Below are positions 26,399 to 34,399 of a DNA stretch of 64,000 nt, in pieces. The DNA lies in contig JAFSUD010000068.1 in assembly GCA_017445405.1 (NCBI GenBank), positions 1 through 64,000 of the forward strand, read 5' to 3'. Every line of letters starts with the position of its first letter. Within the stretch, counting starts at the first letter, position 1. The notes beneath the pieces are model-generated. The model was not told where the DNA came from, made no database searches, and saw only the letters and a program-made list of their open reading frames with translations. The position numbers were made by a program, and so were the translations under genes. This stretch comes from Synergistaceae bacterium. Lineage in GTDB: Bacteria > Synergistota > Synergistia > Synergistales > Aminobacteriaceae.

Positions 26399-27435
26399 AT
26401 ATTGATGAAGCGAAACAGGCATTAATAAAGCTGATAGAGAAATCAAGGCTGCATTTTTACAAGCCGGTGCAGATAGCAGAAATCTTATATCATGACCGTG
26501 TATATCATGATGTAGATTTATCCTTACTGGAAACTTACAGGACTCAGAGCAAGAAATGGCGTGATGATATGACTATGCAGCTTATAGGCAGAGTTTGCAC
26601 GAGCAGTTCACGTTTTCAGGACAATCTTTTTGACGACAACGCGATACCTCCTGCAGTTCTTGAGACATTAGGCACTCTTAACCGCAAAACAGGCGGAAGC
26701 ATTGAGGCATACATTTACAGCCGGTTCATAGGCAGGCATTCACAGCTTAAGCAGGCACTAGACTATTGCAGGAACGCATCAGCAGAAAACTTTGACATAA
26801 AGAAATTCATTGACTCGTTCAGGTATGAGGCAGGACTCAGAAGAAGCCTTGACAAAATTTATGAGATTGTCGTTTACGCTTTGTTCTCAGCTTTGGCGGA
26901 AGTACTTAACTTGCGCATCACAGTTTCCGTTGACGAGACCAAAGGCGGACTTCTTGAGGAGTTCGGGGACTTCGCAGAAAAGGTTATGAGCATAACACCT
27001 GACTTCAGGACTCACAGTGAACCGGCAAAGATATTCCGGGCTGGAGTAACGAACGCCGCAGACAGAGGCATAGATATATACTCCAACTGGGGAGCAGTGA
27101 TTCAGGTCAAGCATCTCAGCCTTGATGATGAACTTGCAGAAGATATTACGTCGAATGTATCAAGCGACAGAGTAATCATAGTTTGCAGGGATGCCGAGAG
27201 AAGGACTATACTTTCACTTCTTACACAGATAGGCTGGAGGAGTCATATACAGAGCATAATCACGGAGAATGATTTAGTGCTGTGGTACGAAAAGGCTTTA
27301 CGCGGAAAGTATTCATCTCTGACAGGAGATAACGTTCTAAAGTGTTTACGCAATGAGATAGCCGGAGAATTTCCATCTGCTGATGATGTACCTGAAGTTC
27401 TGAGAGCAAGACATTACGCCCTATCACGAGAATAA
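26395..27435 (+). CDS. HaeII-family type II restriction endonuclease
   Basis: A 346-residue protein that I recognise as HaeII-like from several blocks: LIEKSRLHFYKPVQIAEILY, SKKWRDDM, GRVCTSSSRFQDNLFD and RRSLDKIYEIVVYALF. A likely PD-(D/E)xK-type core is DRGIDIYSNWGAVIQVKH (Asp, then Gln-Val-Lys). The family cuts RGCGCY. The start overlaps the methyltransferase stop (ATGA). By eye I find no RGCGCY site in the window although GCGC is frequent, which supports this specificity. Upstream genes are purine biosynthesis; downstream is hslV after a 96-base gap. Confidence 0.85.
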   Translation: MNIDEAKQALIKLIEKSRLHFYKPVQIAEILYHDRVYHDVDLSLLETYRTQSKKWRDDMTMQLIGRVCTSSSRFQDNLFDDNAIPPAVLETLGTLNRKTGGSIEAYIYSRFIGRHSQLKQALDYCRNASAENFDIKKFIDSFRYEAGLRRSLDKIYEIVVYALFSALAEVLNLRITVSVDETKGGLLEEFGDFAEKVMSITPDFRTHSEPAKIFRAGVTNAADRGIDIYSNWGAVIQVKHLSLDDELAEDITSNVSSDRVIIVCRDAERRTILSLLTQIGWRSHIQSIITENDLVLWYEKALRGKYSSLTGDNVLKCLRNEIAGEFPSADDVPEVLRARHYALSRE

Positions 27436-27531
27436 TTACTCAGAAAATTTTAATCTGTTCACTATATTCACAAAACTGTTGCTAATGAGATAATAAGCAG
27501 CTAATTACTCATACGCATAATCAAGAAAGGA

Positions 27532-28074
27532 ATGATTACCCTGTTTAACGGGACAACTATAGTGTGCGTCAGGAAAGGCTCCCGCGTCGCAATGGCAGGA
27601 GACGGCCAGGTAACTTTAGGCTCGCAGGTCATCAAGTCCGGTGCTCGCAAAGTCAGGACTCTTCTCGGCGGAAAGATACTCACAGGATTCGCAGGAAGCA
27701 CTGCCGACGCAATGACTCTCCTCGAGAAGTTCGAAGACTGCCTCGAGCAGGAGAAGGGCGACCTCATGCGCGGAGCTGTGAAGTTAGTGCGTGAGTGGCG
27801 GCTCGATAAAGCTCTCCGCAGACTCGAAGCCATGATGCTCGCAGCCAACACAGAAATGACTCTCCTCCTCAGCGGTGCAGGCGACGTGTTAGAGCCAGAA
27901 GGCAGCGTTGCCTCCATAGGTTCAGGCTCAGGCTATGCACTTGCAGCAGGACGGGCACTCTGTGAAGCTACAGACTGGACAGCAGACGCAATAGCCAGGC
28001 GGTCAATCGAGCTTGCGTCAGAGATATGCATATACACGAACAGCAATATTATTGTGGAGGTATTGGACAACTAA
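27532..28074 (+). CDS. hslV: ATP-dependent protease subunit HslV (ClpQ)
   Basis: A 180-residue proteasome-like peptidase. The catalytic block is GTTIVCVRKG, followed by AGDGQVTLG, KVRTLLGGKILTGFAGSTADA and GSGSGYALAAGRAL. An N-terminal extension before the TTIV Thr resembles Bacillus ClpQ and must be processed or catalysis must use another residue. It starts behind AGAAAGG. It is first gene of hslV-hslU-codY, the order known from Firmicutes. Confidence 0.95.
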   Translation: MITLFNGTTIVCVRKGSRVAMAGDGQVTLGSQVIKSGARKVRTLLGGKILTGFAGSTADAMTLLEKFEDCLEQEKGDLMRGAVKLVREWRLDKALRRLEAMMLAANTEMTLLLSGAGDVLEPEGSVASIGSGSGYALAAGRALCEATDWTADAIARRSIELASEICIYTNSNIIVEVLDN

Positions 28075-28076
28075 TC

Positions 28077-29498
28077 ATGACTCAGAAGAAACTAGATTCA
28101 GAACTCACGCCCGCAAAAATCATTGAGCATCTTAACAGATACATAGTCGGACAGGACAAGGCCAAGCGTTCAGTAGCTATAGCCCTGCGCAACAGAATAC
28201 GACGACGTGCTCTCCCCCCCGAGATCGCTCACGAGATCATGCCGAAAAATATTCTCATGGTCGGCCCTACCGGTGTCGGCAAGACTGAGATAGCCAGAAG
28301 ATTAGCTACTCTCTCAAATGCTCCGTTCGTGAAGGTCGAAGCTACCAAGTTCACCGAAGTGGGCTATGTCGGAAGAGACGTAGAGACCATCATTCGCGAC
28401 CTCACAGAATTTGCGGCCTCAATGGTGCGCAAGAGAATGATTGAGGCAGTCCAGCAGCCAGCACTTGAACGGGCAGAGCAAAGACTTCTTGATGCAATGT
28501 TCCCGAAGCCCGAGAAGAAATTCTCAATGCCCGACTTCATGAGGGTGTTATCCGGCCATGACGACGATAAGGAAGAACAGCCCGAACCTCCCGAGCCGGA
28601 GCCTGCTCCCGAAGAGACGAACAAGACCCGCCAGAAGCTGCAGGAGATGCTCCGCAAAGGCAAGCTCGACAACCGCGACGTTGAGATCGAGGTGAATGAC
28701 AGCGCAGCAGCGATCCCGATATTCGGCACTCCCGGAATGGACGTTCTCGGCATAAACATTACTGAGATGCTCGGCGGAATGATCCCCAAGAAGACCCGCA
28801 AACGCCACATGAAGGTGAAGGAAGCGTTGAGAGTGTTGCAGCAGGAAGAGGCAGAGAAGATGATCGACTCCGAAGCTATGGGCAAAGAAGCTCTGGAGCT
28901 TGCGCAGGAAGACGGCATAGTGTTTCTTGACGAGATAGACAAGGTAGTTGTGAAGAACGGCAGCTCTCACGGCCCGGACGTAAGCAGAGAAGGAGTGCAG
29001 AGAGATTTACTGCCCATCGTCGAGGGGTCTGTAGTCCAGACACGTTACGGCCAGGTCAAGACGGATCACATACTCTTCATAGCTGCCGGAGCGTTCAGCG
29101 GAGTCAAGCCCTCCGACCTCATCCCGGAACTGCAGGGACGCTTTCCGATCCGCGTTGAGCTTGAGCCTCTGACGATTGAGAACCTCCAGCAGATTCTCAC
29201 CGAGCCGGAAAATTCGCTAATCCGTCAGTACGAAGCGTTAATCTCTACGGAGGGTACAACGCTCACGTTCACGAAGGAAGCTACGCAGGAAATAGCCCGC
29301 CTCGCACACAAAATGAACTCCGAGATGGAGGACATCGGAGCAAGAAGGCTTCACACTATGATGGAGCAATTGCTTGAGGAAATCAGCTTCAGTGTGTCCG
29401 ACATGGATGAAGAGAATATAGAGATAACCGGCGACATGGTGAGAGAGAAACTCAGCGGCTTAGTTGAGAACCGGGACATCCGGCGTTACCTGCTGTAG
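28077..29498 (+). CDS. hslU: HslU (ClpY) ATPase
   Basis: About 473 residues from the ATG at 28077 (an open frame upstream overlaps hslV). AAA+ unfoldase that feeds substrates to HslV. It opens with LTPAKIIEHLNRYIVGQDKAKR; Walker A is GPTGVGKTE; the pore loop region is TEVGYVGRDVE; Walker B is GIVFLDEID; the C-terminal EDIGARRLHTMMEQLLEEIS is a signature. The I domain between about residues 110 and 240 is acidic and Pro-rich. Confidence 0.96.
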   Translation: MTQKKLDSELTPAKIIEHLNRYIVGQDKAKRSVAIALRNRIRRRALPPEIAHEIMPKNILMVGPTGVGKTEIARRLATLSNAPFVKVEATKFTEVGYVGRDVETIIRDLTEFAASMVRKRMIEAVQQPALERAEQRLLDAMFPKPEKKFSMPDFMRVLSGHDDDKEEQPEPPEPEPAPEETNKTRQKLQEMLRKGKLDNRDVEIEVNDSAAAIPIFGTPGMDVLGINITEMLGGMIPKKTRKRHMKVKEALRVLQQEEAEKMIDSEAMGKEALELAQEDGIVFLDEIDKVVVKNGSSHGPDVSREGVQRDLLPIVEGSVVQTRYGQVKTDHILFIAAGAFSGVKPSDLIPELQGRFPIRVELEPLTIENLQQILTEPENSLIRQYEALISTEGTTLTFTKEATQEIARLAHKMNSEMEDIGARRLHTMMEQLLEEISFSVSDMDEENIEITGDMVREKLSGLVENRDIRRYLL

Positions 29499-29510
29499 GA
29501 GGCATGAACA

Positions 29511-30353
29511 ATGTGTGAATTTGCTGCACACTCTGACGCTGACCAAAGAATGAATGACCTGCTCCATAAGACTCGCAAAGTCGGCAGGGCACTTCAGGCC
29601 AAGCGCGAAGGCGAACCCCTCGACTACTTCAACCTTGCCCGTCTGCTCTCCGAATGCTCGAATGCGAACGTCTATATTGTTGACAGGTCGGGAAGACTGC
29701 TCGGCTATAACTGGGTGCCTGAGTACACGTCAAAGGCATTGTCTGAGAGTTTCCGCAAAGATGTGATGCCCGACGAGTTCGTGAGGAGGATGAACAAGTA
29801 CCGCGACACAGAGATTGTTGACGAGGACGCGACTCTCTTTGATGACGAGTACGAGGGAGAGAAGCCCGACAAACACTTAATCTATGTGCCGATAATAGGC
29901 GCGAGTGCTGAGAGGCTGGGAACGATCATGTTAGTCCGAGAGGCCGTGCCGTTCATTGTGGATGATGTCCTCCTGGCCGAGTACTTGGGGATGCTTGCAG
30001 GGATCGAGATTCTGAATGAGCGGGCGAAAGCCCTCGAGGCGACAGCGAGAAGCAGGCTCAGCGTGCAGATGGCGATGCGGGCGTTGTCGTACTCTGAGCT
30101 TGAGAGCATGAGGCATATCATAGCGGAACTTGACGGCCCGGAAGGAGTAGCTGTTGCGTCGAAGGTTGCTGACAGGGTAGGAGTTACCAGAAGCGTAATT
30201 GTGAATGCCCTGCGGAAGCTGGAGAGTGCGGGGCTGATTGAGAGCCGGAGTCTAGGGATGAAGGGGACGTACATTAAGATTCTGAGTCCCTTATTGCTTG
30301 AGTACTTGGACAAGAAGCCGGGAAGGCGGGGAATGCATGAGGGTGTATCTTGA
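29511..30353 (+). CDS. codY: GTP-sensing transcriptional pleiotropic repressor CodY
   Basis: A 280-residue CodY with an N-terminal GAF ligand-binding domain and a C-terminal winged helix. The recognition segment ASKVADRVGVTRSVIVNALR followed by LESAGLIESRSLGMKGTYIKI is the family hallmark. CodY responds to branched-chain amino acids and GTP in Firmicutes. It is placed directly after hslVU with AGGAGG before the ATG. An azlCD branched-chain amino acid exporter at 42113 is a plausible target. The next gene overlaps its end by 17 bases. Confidence 0.95.
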   Translation: MCEFAAHSDADQRMNDLLHKTRKVGRALQAKREGEPLDYFNLARLLSECSNANVYIVDRSGRLLGYNWVPEYTSKALSESFRKDVMPDEFVRRMNKYRDTEIVDEDATLFDDEYEGEKPDKHLIYVPIIGASAERLGTIMLVREAVPFIVDDVLLAEYLGMLAGIEILNERAKALEATARSRLSVQMAMRALSYSELESMRHIIAELDGPEGVAVASKVADRVGVTRSVIVNALRKLESAGLIESRSLGMKGTYIKILSPLLLEYLDKKPGRRGMHEGVS

Positions 30354-30780
30354 TACATGCTGCTATAACCGTGCAGTCGAGGAGTCGGAGCAGGAGAATA
30401 TGAAGGCCGAGAGTGAGGCCGTGAATTACATTCTTGCTTCGGCACAGGAAAACGGTGATGTGATTATAGGCAGCGATGCCATACACGATGAGATAAATGA
30501 TATTCATTCAGAGGCTAGGAAATCAGCGGTGCAGGAGAAATATTCTGCAGCTGGTGAGTACGTCGCTTATGATGAGGCAGTCAACAACAGGACGTATTAC
30601 TTCATGTTCAAGGCTAATGTTCATGAGAAGGATGCCAGGCATCTTGCGTGTGCGGAGAAAGGAGAGGCTAATGTTTTCCTGACGACCGATTACCGTCTGA
30701 TTAAGGCATCATTCAGGCTGAAGCTGAATTTTCAGGTAATGAATCCTGTGTGTTATGCGGATTGCCTGCGGAAGACTTGA
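30337..30780 (+). CDS. PIN-domain protein
   Basis: About 147 residues from the ATG at 30337, which lies behind GGCGGGG and overlaps the codY end. Acidic residues expected of a PIN nuclease are in place: MRVYLDTCCYNR at the start, a Glu in AIHDEINDI, and DARHLACAEKGEANVFLTTDYRL near the C-terminus. PIN proteins are usually VapC-type toxins or RNases. No small antitoxin precedes it; codY is immediately upstream and an unknown gene follows. Confidence 0.78.
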   Translation: MRVYLDTCCYNRAVEESEQENMKAESEAVNYILASAQENGDVIIGSDAIHDEINDIHSEARKSAVQEKYSAAGEYVAYDEAVNNRTYYFMFKANVHEKDARHLACAEKGEANVFLTTDYRLIKASFRLKLNFQVMNPVCYADCLRKT

Positions 30781-30798
30781 CTAATGGAGGAGGAGGTA

Positions 30799-31311
30799 AT
30801 GATGGCAGACTGGACTAAATGCACGTGGCGGACTTACGACAACGGTATGAAGACCCTAAAGGCTCTCATGGGCTATAAATGTATGGTGGCGTTCAAGTAT
30901 CTGTTCTTCAAGGGACATGAAGACGACTACACGCAGGCCAAGTATGAGGAACCCGATAAGACTAACGAAGAGTTTATTGAAGACCTTGAGGAGTTTCGGA
31001 GGAAGTATCCTGACGGCAAGCTGCATTTTGAGCCGGACGCTCCGCCGAAGTTCACTGTTGACGAGAATGACAGCGAGCAGGTGTTGATTCGGGGAATAAT
31101 TGCGCTGGTGAACGCTCTCGGCATTGAGGGAATGCTGGAGTTCATGGCACCCTACGAGAATGGGGACGGGACTTATTCCGAAGGGTGGACTGAGAGGCCG
31201 GAGGGACTTGCGGAGAGCATCATAGAATGTTTCCGTGCACTTCTGGCCAAGAGGAAGGCTGCGGATATTCCCGTCAAGGCTGCTGCGGAGGCTGAGGCGG
31301 TATTAGCGTAG
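30799..31311 (+). CDS. hypothetical protein, acidic
   Basis: About 170 residues from the ATG at 30799, chosen because GGAGGAGG lies just upstream (the longer frame to 30784 would put this site inside the gene). I do not recognise a family. The protein is acidic, with an Ala/Glu-rich tail and no membrane segment or signal peptide. It follows the PIN gene by 18 bases and may be its partner, though it does not look like a known VapB-type antitoxin. Confidence 0.6.
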   Translation: MMADWTKCTWRTYDNGMKTLKALMGYKCMVAFKYLFFKGHEDDYTQAKYEEPDKTNEEFIEDLEEFRRKYPDGKLHFEPDAPPKFTVDENDSEQVLIRGIIALVNALGIEGMLEFMAPYENGDGTYSEGWTERPEGLAESIIECFRALLAKRKAADIPVKAAAEAEAVLA

Positions 31312-31320
31312 TTGATGAAC

Positions 31321-31350
31321 AGCCGGGTATGAGTGAGTTCACGCCCGGCT
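31321..31350. terminator. hairpin between convergent genes
   Basis: AGCCGGG/CCCGGCT stem with a 16-base loop. It lies between the unknown gene (+) and the end of the specificity gene (-), and overlaps the latter's stop. A short T-rich GATTCTTTG follows on the plus strand. Confidence 0.55.
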
Positions 31351-32425
31351 GATTCTTTGTGCGAAGTGCGAGAGGACGAGGGAGAGCTTCTGTGTCTCGA
31401 GGGAGAGCATGTAGTCGTGCATGAGCTGCCAGTCCGGGAGTCCGGAGTCGTCGATGGGGAGCTGTATCATCTCGTTTCTGAGGCGTTCCTCGCTGCGCTT
31501 GTAGTTGTAGCTGTACTTGCCCCTGACCTTATCGGCTACCGTCGTGATGAACATTCCAGTGTACCTGTCGAGAAATGGAGCATATCCCAGCGTAATATCT
31601 GCTGTCGAGATGAAGTCTTCTGCTTTGTAGACAGAGTAGCCTATTGACCCTTCACCGTTCCTAATGAATGCGATGCAGTTACCTTTCTGCACGAGGCCGT
31701 CTTCAGGTTTCACGAAGTCAAGTACTGCGTTATTGCGGTTAGTTGCGCCGAGATAGGAAATGCCTACGTTGTCGCGTTCGAGGTGATTAGCTCCTTTCGC
31801 TTTACCCATTTTCAGCGTGAACAGCTCGCCTATTCTGAATCTTCTCCACGTTCTGCCCTCGAGACTAGGTAATTCACGGGGGGGGGGTAGTACGTAATTT
31901 ACGCATTATGCGTTCAGTGTACTCATGAATGAGTCTCTGTTCATGATAGCGAATGTATCTCTCCATGAATGCGTAGTCCGGCTCTCCCGAGTCGTCGATG
32001 GGGAGCTGAACAATTAACCCTTTGACTCTTTTGCTTGAGCACATCTGATTGTAGGAGAACTTCCCCATCACGCTATAACCTATAGCAGTTACGACGAATT
32101 GCATATGATATTTGTTCATGACAGAACGTGGAGTTAGAATATTCACTCTCCCGTGAGACACAGCGTAGAACCCGTAGCCGTGAAAAAATGCTTTTCCGAA
32201 CATATCAACACTGATAACGTTACTGCTGTAGAGTCTAGCTCTCTCATCGTAACACTTGATGAATTTGCATATGCCGTTGTTGTTGAAGCCTGCCGACAAC
32301 AAAGGAGCTTCACCGTCCTCGCATTTGTCCGCCTGAATGTCTCCTGATGGCAACGATATAGTGAACAGCTCGCCAAGTGTAAAACGTCCCCACCTGACTC
32401 CCTCGAGACTCTCCCTCTCATTCAG
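31339..32425 (-). CDS. restriction specificity subunit (HsdS/BcgB-like), split by a C10 tract
   Basis: Two-domain DNA specificity subunit on the minus strand. The first target-recognition domain runs from near 32425 to the tract and begins WGRFTLGELFTI. The second, after the tract, begins WRRFRIGELFTL. Both end in similar conserved helices (DDSGEPDYAFMERYI and DDSGLPDWQLMHDYM). A C10 run (G10 on plus, 31878-31887) lies exactly in the linker; as it stands the first half stops at TGA right after PPP, and the second half is in another frame. Nine or twelve C would fuse them. The first half is in the same frame as the upstream R-M gene and is separated only by its TGA. No ATG is available in that frame, so a CTG at 32425 or reinitiation is needed; an ATG at 32421 is out of frame. 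Confidence 0.85.
31878..31887. repeat. G10/C10 homopolymer tract in the specificity gene
   Basis: Ten G on the plus strand (ten C in the coding sense), placed in the linker between the two recognition domains. The flanks TAGGTAATT...AC before and TAG then TAATTT after match those of the tract at 1514-1523. Confidence 0.95.
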
Positions 32426-34384
32426 TCAAGTAAACGCATCCCCCTCATCCGCAAACAAATACCCTCTCCCGTGAAATATCATGTTCGCCTCAAACGTCAG
32501 ATAATCCCCCACGCTCTCCGCAAAATCCTGCTCGCCAGGCAATTCATCATTGTAGTAGTAGAACGAATGCAGCCACTCGTCCCCAGCCTCTACCGTCGTC
32601 TCTACCATAAACTTCGACGGGTAATCTGTCCTCTCGCCCCGCCAGCAGTCCAGCAGATACTGCCTCCTGTCCTTAGACCTCGAGTCGTCCTCAACAAGCC
32701 CCCGATGCATCTTCACTTCCCAGCCGTCATCCTCAAAGTTGATGAACTTCGACAGCTTATCTTTCGGGTGAGGCTCCCCCGCAGTGAACACCGCAATACA
32801 CGGCACTGTCCCCACTCCGTAGAACGTCTGCTTGTTCAGGCTTATCACTCCCTCTAACGTGTGGTGCTTCAGAATATCTCCCTTGAGCTGCCGGTCGTCC
32901 TTCGTCTTGCCTATCATTGCTGACACAGGAACAATCACTGCTACCCTACCTCCTGCAAGTACGCTCTCCAGAAGGTGATAGATGAAGTTCAGCTCCGAAA
33001 GATTCTGAGTCGCCTTGTTCTTGGCCTGAGAGTACGGCGGATTCATGAAGCCTACTGTGATGCCGTGAAGCTGGAGTTTGTCAGGGGAACTCGCGAAGAA
33101 GTCCTCGCACGTCAGGTTGCTCTGGCCGTCCCCGCGAAGAATCATGTTCGTAGTGGCTATCGCGAACATGTCGTTGCGTATCTCCGTCCCGAATATCTGG
33201 TGCTCCTTGATGTGCCTGCGCTGTGATTCTGACTCTGCCTCCTGAAGCATCCTGTGCATTCCCGCAATCAGGAAGCCTCCAGTCCCGCAGCATGGGTCAA
33301 ATATCACGTCGTCAGGCCTCAAGTTCACGAGGTCGCAGAAAAGTTCCGTGATGTGTCTCGGCGTAAGCACTACCCCTAACGTCTGGCCGTCCCCTCCTGA
33401 ATACCTCACGAACTCGCCGTAAAACCTCCCCAAATAGTCCTCGCTCGACGCATTAAGCTCTATCGCGTTGTAGATGTTCTTGCTCAGGTAGTCCGCAAAG
33501 TACTTCAGCGGAGTCATTTCGAGGTCATTGCGTTTCTTGTTGAGAACCGGCCTGTCCTTGATGATGGTGAACTGATTCAGAACTTTATCGCGCTTCACTT
33601 CCGGCCTAACTTTCGCGCGGGTCATTGCGTTTTCAAGATACCTGTAGAGTATCTCGCCGTCAGTGTTGCCCTCGACAGTATCTCCCTTCAGAAGGTCAAG
33701 GCTGAAACCGTATCTGCTCTCACTGAGCGCAAGGAGTATAGCTGAGACAACAAGGGGCTTTTCTGTGTCGCTGAGGCTGCCGTAATTCCGGAGGTGCTCG
33801 TGGAGAGTCCGCGACTTGGTGATGAGTTCGTCAAGCTCCAGCTCTTCAGGGGATTCCTCCTCAAGCACGGAATGGCGGTAATACTTCTCTATGTTGTCAG
33901 GGGAAAAGTTCTCGAACGTCTCGATCTCCGCAAGCTCCTTCACACAGTCCTTCCCCACAAACACAGGCCTCAATGTGTGGTGCCTGGCGTCTCCGGCATT
34001 CCCGAACGCAAATATCTTCGTGAACGTCCCGTGCGCAAGTATCTTCCGTGCGTACCACACTGCACCGTTGACCGCGTAATCCCGAGTTGCCTCGACGCTC
34101 TGAGAGATGCCCCCGTCCTTCCCGTGCAGACATAATTTGTCCCTGTCTGCCTTGTCCTCAATCACCAGCACATAATCATTTACCACCGCGATAAAGTCAG
34201 GTTTTCCGGCTTCTCCTGTCTGACTCTTTGAGGCTGTGCGTAATGCCTCCTGCAGTCCCGCAATTTCGGTGTGCTGATATTCCGCGTTAATTCCTGCCTC
34301 CCTCAGCAGGTCATGTATATAGATGTCAAAGTTGGATTCGTTCATGGCCGCAAAAAATGACCCCGCAATTTCTCGCGAGGCCAT
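32426..34384 (-). CDS. BcgI-like fused restriction-modification subunit (RM, N6-adenine)
   Basis: A 652-residue protein combining an N-terminal PD-(D/E)xK nuclease domain (Pro-Asp in GKPDFIAVVND, Glu-Asp-Lys in VLVIEDKAD), a helical region, and an N6-adenine methyltransferase of the HsdM type (motif I FDPCCGTGGFLIAG, motif IV NPPYS, plus VVLTPRHITELF). The layout and size match the A subunit of BcgI-like type IIB systems, which cut on both sides of the site with a separate specificity subunit. The start may be 34384 or the internal ATG at 34345 (MNESNFDIYIHDLL); neither has a strong ribosome site. The specificity gene follows directly in the same frame after the TGA. Confidence 0.88.
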   Translation of the reverse strand: MASREIAGSFFAAMNESNFDIYIHDLLREAGINAEYQHTEIAGLQEALRTASKSQTGEAGKPDFIAVVNDYVLVIEDKADRDKLCLHGKDGGISQSVEATRDYAVNGAVWYARKILAHGTFTKIFAFGNAGDARHHTLRPVFVGKDCVKELAEIETFENFSPDNIEKYYRHSVLEEESPEELELDELITKSRTLHEHLRNYGSLSDTEKPLVVSAILLALSESRYGFSLDLLKGDTVEGNTDGEILYRYLENAMTRAKVRPEVKRDKVLNQFTIIKDRPVLNKKRNDLEMTPLKYFADYLSKNIYNAIELNASSEDYLGRFYGEFVRYSGGDGQTLGVVLTPRHITELFCDLVNLRPDDVIFDPCCGTGGFLIAGMHRMLQEAESESQRRHIKEHQIFGTEIRNDMFAIATTNMILRGDGQSNLTCEDFFASSPDKLQLHGITVGFMNPPYSQAKNKATQNLSELNFIYHLLESVLAGGRVAVIVPVSAMIGKTKDDRQLKGDILKHHTLEGVISLNKQTFYGVGTVPCIAVFTAGEPHPKDKLSKFINFEDDGWEVKMHRGLVEDDSRSKDRRQYLLDCWRGERTDYPSKFMVETTVEAGDEWLHSFYYYNDELPGEQDFAESVGDYLTFEANMIFHGRGYLFADEGDAFT

Positions 34385-34399
34385 TCGTCATCAGATATG

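Noticed and set aside
32143-32421. ATG-started ORF at the beginning of the specificity gene
   Set aside because: It is out of frame with the recognition-domain sequence and its translation shows no family features; it is a shadow of the real frame.
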